Source: an uncultured Collinsella sp. (GTDB lineage Bacteria; Actinomycetota; Coriobacteriia; Coriobacteriales; Coriobacteriaceae). Taken from it: a DNA stretch of 5,976 nucleotides. The stretch covers positions 1 to 5,976 of the forward strand of contig UQTD01000090.1 in the NCBI GenBank assembly GCA_900543845.1. Reading direction: 5' to 3'. The notes below the pieces were generated by a model. That model did no database searches and was not told the origin of the DNA. It saw only the letters and a list, made by a program, of their open reading frames with translations. Made by a program: the position numbers and the translations under genes. Shown piece after piece: positions 1-4,533 of this stretch (the stretch's first letter is position 1; every line of letters begins with the position of its first letter).

Positions 1-1
1 C

Positions 2-118
2 TCGGCCGACCAGGGTCAAAAGCGCCGTCGCCGTCGCCGTTCCCGCAAGCCGCGCCAGGATGGTGGCGAGGGCCCGACCCCGTCTTCGTCCGCACCACAA
101 CCGCCCGCCGGCGAATAA
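2..118 (+). CDS. C-terminal tail of an unidentified Arg-rich protein (partial)
   Basis: The frame is open from the left edge and ends at TAA 116-118, giving 38 residues. The visible part has a block of six consecutive arginines followed by SRKPRQ, then a low-complexity Gly/Pro/Ser/Ala tail ending PPAGE. No folded domain is visible. Basic tails of this kind occur at the C-terminus of DEAD-box RNA helicases and some ribonucleases, where they add nonspecific RNA affinity, so an RNA-acting enzyme is plausible. That is inference from composition only. The gene is followed by about 60 nt of spacer and two hairpins before the next start codon. Confidence 0.6.
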   Translation, partial: SADQGQKRRRRRRSRKPRQDGGEGPTPSSSAPQPPAGE

Positions 119-146
119 CGCCCGCGAGCGGATTTAGCCCGCCTTG

Positions 147-163
147 CCCCGAGCGCATCGGGG
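147..163 (+). terminator. Small GC hairpin, weak terminator candidate
   Basis: CCCCGA (147-152) pairs with TCGGGG (158-163) across a 5-nt loop, 29 nt after the stop of the partial upstream gene. It is followed by TATCATAG rather than a run of T, so it is not a standard intrinsic terminator. It may act together with the stronger hairpin at 182-217. Confidence 0.25.
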
Positions 164-181
164 TATCATAGCGCCGAATCA

Positions 182-217
182 ACAACCCTCCCTGCGACCG
201 AACGTAGGGAGGGTTGT
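182..217 (+). promoter_or_regulatory. 15-bp hairpin that buries the comF ribosome binding site
   Basis: Bases 182-196 pair with 203-217 around a 6-nt loop (ACCGAA). Twelve outer base pairs are perfect, followed by one G-T wobble and two more pairs. The 3' arm contains AGGGAGGG (206-213), the only SD-like sequence for the TTG start at 221, spaced 7 nt from it. The opposing CCCTCCCT acts as an anti-SD. Two readings are possible: a translational brake on comF, or a terminator of the upstream gene, with TTGTGTCTTG as a poor T-rich tail. Both could be true. Confidence 0.6.
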
Positions 218-220
218 GTC

Positions 221-1027
221 TTGAAGAGCCATCTGAACATATTGAGCCGTCTGCAGGGCGCCGGCGCCCTACCGTTTGCGGACGAATTGCTACCGTTTGC
301 CGAGTGGGTGGCACGCGAGGCGCTCGAGGCATTGTCGCCAACACGATGTGCCGGCTGCGAGCGCGCCGGTGCGCTTATTTGCCAAGACTGCCTGACCGCG
401 CTCACGCTCATCGACCCACGTCATAGCTGCACCCGATGCGGCGCCCCGTTTGGGGATTTGCTGTGCACTGAGTGTTCGGTCGAGGGCACGTCCTCGGCAA
501 TGGCGGAGGCACTCGACCGCTGCCTGGCGTGCGCTGTCTATGCGCATCCACTGCCGCGCATCATTAAAGCGTACAAGGACGCGGGCGAGCGACGTCTGGC
601 TCCGTATCTGGCGGAGCTGGTCTACGACACCGCCCTGCATGCCCAGGTCGTAGCGCCCGATCGCTATGGAGGTGTGCTGTCCGGCGCGGATGCGGTGGTG
701 TTTGTGCCTGCGACGGCGGCAGCGTTTCGGCGGCGTGGTTTTGATCATATGGAGGCTATTGCGCGCCCATTTTGCGAGCTGTCGGGTGTTCCCCTGCTCG
801 ATGCTCTCGTCAAGTACGGGCATGGCGACCAGCGCGAACTCGGTCGTGAGGAGCGCCGCGAGCGTGCCCAAGGCATGTACGAGACGGTTGAGGATGTGCG
901 GGGCAAGCGCCTGCTGCTTATCGACGACGTTATCACCACGGGTGCGACGATGGCAGCGGCTTCGGCGGAACTCAAGCGCGCCGGTGCCGCGGCCGTTGAT
1001 GGCCTCGCTATCGCACGCGTTTGGTAG
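221..1027 (+). CDS. comF: ComF family protein (PRTase fold with zinc-finger region)
   Basis: The protein has 268 residues. Residues 43-85 contain four CxxC pairs (C43/C46, C54/C57, C70/C73, C82/C85), the N-terminal zinc-finger region typical of ComF. The rest is a type I phosphoribosyltransferase fold: RRGFDH at 171-176 matches the family's RGF-N/D motif, DQRELGREERRER at 203-215 matches the conserved Q-x-x-L-x-R-x-x-R segment, and LLLIDDVITTGAT at 231-243 is the PRPP-binding loop. ComF/GntX proteins support DNA uptake during natural transformation in Bacillus and Haemophilus; the biochemical reaction is not settled. The TTG start was chosen because AGGGAGGG lies 7 nt upstream and no in-frame ATG precedes the zinc-finger cysteines. 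No other competence gene is visible. The next element downstream is a structured RNA candidate, an arrangement known for comFC genes. Confidence 0.93.
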   Translation: MKSHLNILSRLQGAGALPFADELLPFAEWVAREALEALSPTRCAGCERAGALICQDCLTALTLIDPRHSCTRCGAPFGDLLCTECSVEGTSSAMAEALDRCLACAVYAHPLPRIIKAYKDAGERRLAPYLAELVYDTALHAQVVAPDRYGGVLSGADAVVFVPATAAAFRRRGFDHMEAIARPFCELSGVPLLDALVKYGHGDQRELGREERRERAQGMYETVEDVRGKRLLLIDDVITTGATMAAASAELKRAGAAAVDGLAIARVW

Positions 1028-1114
1028 GGGTGGTTTTGTGGCAGTGAAGATAGCGCGTGCGGCCCGTCCTGACCTGCGAAATCTGTACTCGAGATGCGAA
1101 TGACGCCCCTAACC

Positions 1115-1143
1115 TTAAACTTTAGCTTGAACTTAGTTATAAT
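1115..1143 (+). promoter_or_regulatory. Sigma-70-type promoter for the structured RNA
   Basis: A perfect TATAAT -10 box lies at 1138-1143, preceded at 17 bp by TTAAAC (1115-1120) as a weak -35 box. The region is AT-rich against a GC-rich background. Transcription should begin near 1150. It lies about 90 bp after the comF stop and about 330 bp before the next plausible protein start, as expected for an RNA gene promoter. Confidence 0.65.
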
Positions 1144-1149
1144 GCGCTT

Positions 1150-1470
1150 CGTTCCTACCAGGCTGTGGTTGCGGACGGACGAAATGCCCGTCCTAGTCCA
1201 AGACAGACGCGGTCAAAGGGATCCACGTAAGCGACCGCGTGCGCGCGGCGCGATCATGGCGCGTCCTAGATGTAAGCCGCACCGTCCGTTCTACTTTCTT
1301 TGGGGCAATACCGCCTCGCGGGCGAGCGGGTCAGTCGTGAAGGTGGCTGCGGCCTCCCGAGCAAACACCCCGGTGCGCAAGTGTGGGGTCAAATACCAGG
1401 TCAGCTGGTGGGAACAACCTGATATTCCGCGCAACGCACGGATTGTATACGACACAGAAGGCAGGGTAGT
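1150..1470 (+). ncRNA. Structured noncoding RNA, probable raiA motif (ends approximate)
   Basis: This is about 320 nt after a good promoter with no convincing protein. Visible helices: 1173-1181 with 1189-1199 (9 bp, 2-nt bulge); 1207-1214 with 1233-1240 (8 bp, perfect); 1249-1252 with 1260-1263; 1311-1318 with 1323-1329 (one bulge); 1342-1347 with 1352-1357 (one mismatch); 1367-1371 with 1385-1389; 1395-1399 with 1405-1409; 1426-1432 with 1436-1442 (one mismatch). A possible closing helix is CTACC (1155-1159) with GGTAG (1465-1469). Known context: the raiA motif is a conserved RNA of Firmicutes and Actinobacteria found near raiA/hpf and comFC genes, and its loss in Clostridium acetobutylicum affects sporulation and aggregation. 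The location here, after comF and upstream of hpf, fits that class. The assignment rests on context, promoter and foldability; I could not align it to the consensus. No terminator follows, so transcription may continue into the lipoprotein gene. Alternatives are another structured RNA or a long 5' leader. Confidence 0.62.
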
Positions 1471-1492
1471 GGACATGGTGAGGGGCAGCTTG

Positions 1493-2500
1493 ATGCACGC
1501 GGCTCGGTTAGGTGCTGGGACCGCAGCGGTCATCGCCGTTTTGGGCCTGAGCGGATGCGCGTTCAACCCGCTGTCTACGTTCACGACTCCCACGATCGAC
1601 CAGATCGAGTACGAGACCGTCACGCCGGCGGTGTCGGACGATGCCCTGGTCACTCCCGGAACCCTGACGGTCGCCCTCGATACTTCCGATGCGCCGCAGG
1701 CCATGCAGGGCGCCGACGGCGAGCTCACGGGGTATGCGGTTGACGCCGCCCGCGCCCTCGCAAGCCGCATGGGCCTTAAGGTCGCCTTCGTCGATGCGTC
1801 CTCGGCAGGTTCCGCGCTCGGCGACAAAAAGGCCGATATCTTTATCGGCGAGATTAACTCCACGGACGGGGACATTAGCTCGCTCGGCACCTGCCTGTAC
1901 GATGCCACTTCCGTGTTCGGTAAAACTAGCGATGGTGGGTCGCTAAGCGTTTCCACCGATACCCTTAACACGTCCACCCTGGGCGTTCAGACGTCCTCGG
2001 CCTCGCAGGAGGCGCTTGCTAAGCAGAGCATCACCGCCAACCAAAAGACCTACTCCAACATCAACGAGTGCTTTGAGGCGCTCGAGTCCGGCGAGGTCGA
2101 CTATGTGATCTGCGACTCCACGGCCGGCGGCTACCTTGCACGCCTGATGAGCGAGGTCTCCTATGTCGGTGCGCTCGAGGCGCCCTCGACGCTTGGTGTT
2201 GCGGGCCTCTCGTCCAATGACGAACTGTGCCGTGCCGTGAGCGATGCCCTCGACGGTATTACGGCCGACGGCACGCTCGAGGCGGTCCACTCTGTCTGGT
2301 ATGGCACGATGCCCTACGACCTCACCACTAAGACGGTTTCGGGCGCTAACGTGCAGCCGGTCGACTCTGAGTCCAGTGAGACCACGTCCTCCGGCAGCGA
2401 GTCCTCCGATTCCAACAATGAGACCGCATCCTCCGAGGACAAATCGTCCAGCCAGGAAGGCGCCATCACCGACGACGACATTAACAAACTCAATAGCTAG
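1493..2500 (+). CDS. Lipoprotein, family 3 solute-binding protein-like
   Basis: The protein has 335 residues and should be anchored to the outer face of the cytoplasmic membrane. Residues 1-21 form a lipoprotein signal peptide with lipobox LSG-C22. Residues about 57-272 resemble the amino-acid-type periplasmic-binding fold (SBP_bac_3): TLTVALDTSDAP, then GELTGYAVDAARALASRMGL (77-95), KADIFIGEI (113-121) and EVDYVICDSTAGGYL (201-215). Residues about 286-335 are a Ser/Glu/Asp-rich, probably disordered tail. The mature domain has no arginine between 93 and 216, where classical members place the arginine that binds the ligand carboxylate, so the ligand may be unusual. Cysteines at 134, 193, 207 and 246 could form disulfides. 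No permease or ATPase gene lies alongside. Start: GAGGGG (1480-1485) precedes ATG 1493. In-frame ATG 1475 and GTG 1478 are alternatives, and the frame stays open back to 1094, but that stretch looks like structured RNA. A terminator follows. Confidence 0.8.
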   Translation: MHAARLGAGTAAVIAVLGLSGCAFNPLSTFTTPTIDQIEYETVTPAVSDDALVTPGTLTVALDTSDAPQAMQGADGELTGYAVDAARALASRMGLKVAFVDASSAGSALGDKKADIFIGEINSTDGDISSLGTCLYDATSVFGKTSDGGSLSVSTDTLNTSTLGVQTSSASQEALAKQSITANQKTYSNINECFEALESGEVDYVICDSTAGGYLARLMSEVSYVGALEAPSTLGVAGLSSNDELCRAVSDALDGITADGTLEAVHSVWYGTMPYDLTTKTVSGANVQPVDSESSETTSSGSESSDSNNETASSEDKSSSQEGAITDDDINKLNS

Positions 2501-2514
2501 TTATTGCTAGGGGT

Positions 2515-2543
2515 GGTGTCTCCTATACGTTGGAAAGGACACC
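2515..2543 (+). other. Small inverted repeat after the lipoprotein gene
   Basis: GGTGTC (2515-2520) pairs with GACACC (2538-2543) across a 17-nt loop, between the lipoprotein stop and the terminator. It has no T-tract. It could be a 3'-end stabilising stem in the mRNA; the function is unknown. Confidence 0.3.
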
Positions 2544-2566
2544 TCTTCACGGTTTCAACACGCACT

Positions 2567-2600
2567 GCCGGGCTTCCCCAATAGAGGAGCCCGGCTTTTT
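2567..2600 (+). terminator. Intrinsic terminator of the lipoprotein transcript
   Basis: GCCGGGCT (2567-2574) pairs with AGCCCGGC (2588-2595). One wobble and one further pair extend the stem to 10 bp, and five T residues follow at 2596-2600. This is a classical rho-independent terminator and separates the lipoprotein from hpf. Confidence 0.9.
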
Positions 2601-2672
2601 CATCCCTATAAAACCAGCAGGTCAAAGCCAATTTCAAGAAGAAAAACCAACTCTGCCGACGCCCTCCTATAG

Positions 2673-2696
2673 CGCACTTTGCCACAGAAAAGTGCG
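2673..2696. promoter_or_regulatory. Perfect 8-bp inverted repeat upstream of hpf
   Basis: CGCACTTT (2673-2680) and AAAGTGCG (2689-2696) are perfect inverted repeats separated by 8 nt. No T-tract follows, so it is not a terminator. It lies about 56 bp upstream of a sigma-B-like promoter match, a fair place for a dimeric regulator site. It could instead be an RNA hairpin if transcription starts further upstream. No known operator was recognised. Confidence 0.4.
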
Positions 2697-2751
2697 AGAC
2701 TTCGGTATGCGGTATCAAGCAGTCGTTATTCGGGTCTTTGGGAAATCGCGT

Positions 2752-2775
2752 GATTAAATGCACGGCAATGGGTAC
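2752..2775 (+). promoter_or_regulatory. Sigma-B-like promoter candidate for hpf
   Basis: GATTAA (2752-2757), a 12-nt spacer and GGGTAC (2770-2775) match the Bacillus sigma-B consensus GTTTAA-N12-14-GGGTAT at 10 of 12 positions. It lies 42 bp upstream of the hpf start. Long-form hpf (yvyD) of Bacillus subtilis is under sigma-B control, which makes the match meaningful. Whether this organism has a sigma-B-group factor cannot be seen here. No convincing sigma-70 promoter was found in the same stretch. Confidence 0.4.
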
Positions 2776-2817
2776 ATAGCCAGTACAGTAAGTCCCCGAG
2801 GCAGATTGGAGCCACGT

Positions 2818-3402
2818 ATGGATATCAAGGTTTCTGGACGCAAGACGACGGTAACCGATGCTCTGCGTGCGCATGTGGATGAGAAAATCGGCGAGGCGCT
2901 CAAGGTTTTCGACATCGAGCCCATGACAGTCGACGTCGTGCTTCGTTATGAGAAGAACCCCTCGAACCCCAACCCGGCAATCGTCGAGGTCACGGCTCGT
3001 GCCCGCGGTTCGGTGATTCGCGTTGCCGAGCACGGCGCAGATATGTATGCTGCCATCGACCTCTCCGCCGATAAGGTCACCCGCCAGCTGCGCAAGTTCA
3101 AGACCAAGGTCGTGGACAACCGCCAGGGTGGTGCCAGTGCCGCGGATGTCGCGCCGGTCGAGCGCGTTGAGGATCTGGCCGACCTGCTGCTGCCCGAGGA
3201 GGACGACGACCTGCTCGTCCGCGAGAAGGTCATCGATGTCACCCCGATGACCGAGGAGCAGGCGCTGGTGCAGACCGATTTGCTGGGCCACGACTTCTAC
3301 GTGTTCGAGAACGCGACGACCGGTCTCATCAATGTGGTGTATCACCGTAAGAATGGTGGATATGGCATCATCAAGCCCCGCATCGAAACACTTGACGAGT
3401 AA
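2818..3402 (+). CDS. hpf: Ribosome hibernation promoting factor, long form
   Basis: The protein has 194 residues, the length of long HPF. Residues 1-100 are the S30AE (RaiA/YfiA) domain, which sits in the 30S decoding channel: MDIKVSGRKTTVTDALRAHV starts the first strand and helix, and residues 86-98 (KVTRQLRKFKTKV) form the basic part of the second helix. An acidic Ala/Asp/Glu-rich linker follows (about 103-132). Residues 135-190 are the dimerisation domain, with signature pieces EEQALVQTDLLGHDFYVFEN (146-165), INVVYHRKNGGYGIIKP (171-187). Long HPF dimers join two 70S ribosomes into inactive 100S particles in stationary phase. Start: GGAG (2808-2811) lies 6 nt before ATG 2818. An upstream in-frame ATG at 2758 overlaps the putative promoter and would add 20 non-homologous residues. 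The gene has its own promoter candidate and terminator, so it is probably monocistronic. Confidence 0.96.
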   Translation: MDIKVSGRKTTVTDALRAHVDEKIGEALKVFDIEPMTVDVVLRYEKNPSNPNPAIVEVTARARGSVIRVAEHGADMYAAIDLSADKVTRQLRKFKTKVVDNRQGGASAADVAPVERVEDLADLLLPEEDDDLLVREKVIDVTPMTEEQALVQTDLLGHDFYVFENATTGLINVVYHRKNGGYGIIKPRIETLDE

Positions 3403-3406
3403 AATA

Positions 3407-3428
3407 CGTTAACTTGCATGAGTTAACG
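3407..3428 (+). other. 7-bp inverted repeat directly after hpf
   Basis: CGTTAAC (3407-3413) pairs with GTTAACG (3422-3428) over an 8-nt loop. It begins 5 nt after the hpf stop and 3 nt before the hpf terminator stem. It is AT-rich with no T-tract, so on its own it is a weak structure. It may stabilise the mRNA 3' end or be a protein site; the function is unknown. Confidence 0.4.
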
Positions 3429-3431
3429 GTT

Positions 3432-3463
3432 GGCGGCCATCCCATGCGGGTGGCCGCCTTTTT
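3432..3463 (+). terminator. Intrinsic terminator of hpf
   Basis: GGCGGCCA (3432-3439) pairs with TGGCCGCC (3451-3458). After one bulged T, CCC (3441-3443) pairs with GGG (3448-3450) around the loop ATGC. Five T residues (3459-3463) follow. The SD sequence of the next gene begins only 3 nt after the T-tract, so any DegV expression from hpf transcription would depend on readthrough. Confidence 0.92.
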
Positions 3464-3481
3464 ACGTAAGGAGTCGCTTTG

Positions 3482-4435
3482 ATGGACAAGGCCGCATCCG
3501 CCGGTCATTCGAACCGTTGCCGCATCGTCGTCGATACCTGCTGCGACTTTAGCCCCGAGGTCGCCGCGAACCTCGATGTCGATATCCTGGGTTTCCCTTT
3601 CATTATCGATGGCGAGGAGCGCACAGACGACATCTGGTCGAGCATGAGCCCTAAGGAGTTCTACGACCGCATGCGCGCCGGTGCCCGCGTGTCCACCTCG
3701 GCTGTGTCGCTCGGTCGCTATATCGAGTTTTTTACCGAGTGCGCCAAAGAGGGCACGCCCACGGTCTACCTGTGCTTTACCTCGGCGCTGTCGTCGAGCT
3801 ACAACTCCGCGTGCCAGGCGGCAGATGTCGTGCGCGCCGAGTATCCCAACTTTGAGCTCTACGTGGTCGACAACGCTCTGCCCTGCGCGACCGGTGCGCT
3901 CTTGGCGCTCGAGACCGTGCGCCAGCGTTCGGCGGGACTGACCGCCAAGCAGCTGGTCGATTGGGCAAACGAGGCAAAGACCTACGTGCACGGCTACTTT
4001 ACGCTCGAGAGCTTCGACGCACTGGCTGCCGGCGGCCGCATTCCTCCCGCGGCGGCGCAGCTCACGGCAAAGCTCGACGTCAAGCCCGAGCTCTCCTACG
4101 ACCTGGCCGGCTCGCTGTCGCTGATCGGCGTCAACCGCGGCCGCAAGAAGGCGCTCAAGTCCATCCTCAAGTCGTTCCGCGAGAACTACGTGCCCGATCG
4201 CACCATGCCCATCGCCATCATGACGGCCGATGCCGAAAAGGATGGTGACTGGCTCGAAGCCGCCATCCGCAAGGAGGAGGGTTGCGCCGACGTCACGATC
4301 ATTCGCGGCTCCGTGGGTCCCACCATCGGCTCGCACGTGGGCCCCGGCATGGTGGGCTGCGCGTTTTGGGGTAAGAACCGCGCCGACAAGGCGTCGCTTT
4401 CCGACCGTATCGCCCGCCGCGTGCGCGGTCAGTAG
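3482..4435 (+). CDS. DegV family (FakB-type) fatty-acid-binding protein
   Basis: The protein has 317 residues, somewhat longer than the usual 280-290 of the family. DegV/FakB proteins bind a fatty acid in a deep tunnel; FakB members present exogenous fatty acids to the kinase FakA for phosphorylation and entry into phospholipid synthesis. Visible hallmarks: RIVVDTCCDFSPEVA (14-28) as the first strand; VSTSAVSLGRY (70-80), the Ser/Thr motif near the lipid head group; FTSALSSSYNSA (99-110), the family's S-x-L-S-x-x-Y-x-S-A segment; GGRI (184-187); KPELSYDLAGSL (201-212); and IGSHVGPGMVGCAFWG (282-297), the C-terminal G-x-H-x-G-P-G motif, whose His contacts the carboxylate. Start: ATG 3482 has TAAGGAG (3467-3473) 8 nt upstream; the adjoining TTG 3479 is less likely. 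No fakA-like kinase is in the window. The ligand cannot be inferred. Confidence 0.93.
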   Translation: MDKAASAGHSNRCRIVVDTCCDFSPEVAANLDVDILGFPFIIDGEERTDDIWSSMSPKEFYDRMRAGARVSTSAVSLGRYIEFFTECAKEGTPTVYLCFTSALSSSYNSACQAADVVRAEYPNFELYVVDNALPCATGALLALETVRQRSAGLTAKQLVDWANEAKTYVHGYFTLESFDALAAGGRIPPAAAQLTAKLDVKPELSYDLAGSLSLIGVNRGRKKALKSILKSFRENYVPDRTMPIAIMTADAEKDGDWLEAAIRKEEGCADVTIIRGSVGPTIGSHVGPGMVGCAFWGKNRADKASLSDRIARRVRGQ

Positions 4436-4533
4436 GCAAGCGCTGCGTCCGTAATCGCCCTCGACTCACAGCCCAAACGCTGGCACCGAGTATTCAACCT
4501 GGTAACAACACCCAACCCAAAAGGAAAGGTTTC

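Noticed and set aside
144..169. Promoter TTGCCC ... TATCAT in front of comF
   Set aside because: The spacer would be only 14 bp and overlaps a hairpin; too weak to call.
290..871. 193-residue open frame on the - strand
   Set aside because: It is antisense to comF with no domain and no ribosome site seen.
1150..1470. A riboswitch (TPP, FMN, cobalamin, glycine, ZTP, c-di-GMP), RNase P RNA, tmRNA or SRP RNA
   Set aside because: I compared the stretch with the core consensus sequences I know for these classes and found no full match. ACCTGAT at 1417-1423 resembles part of the TPP core, but the rest of that core is absent.
1291..1977. 228-residue open frame on the - strand
   Set aside because: It is antisense to the structured RNA and the lipoprotein, with no ribosome site or domain; a GC-rich shadow frame.
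2491..2506. CAATAGCTAGTTATTG palindrome at the lipoprotein stop codon
   Set aside because: It is short and AT-rich with no loop, and it coincides with the stop codon; likely chance.
2530..2757. 75-residue open frame on the + strand between the lipoprotein and hpf
   Set aside because: It runs through the intrinsic terminator stem and T-tract and through the palindrome. No ribosome site or protein-like composition was seen.
2497..3345. 282-residue open frame on the - strand
   Set aside because: It covers the terminator, the leader and most of hpf in antisense. Hpf is unambiguous on the + strand.
3371..4336. 321-residue open frame on the - strand
   Set aside because: It mirrors the DegV gene, which has every family motif. 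The antisense frame is rich in Arg, Gly and His with no recognisable domain, and it would read through the hpf terminator.
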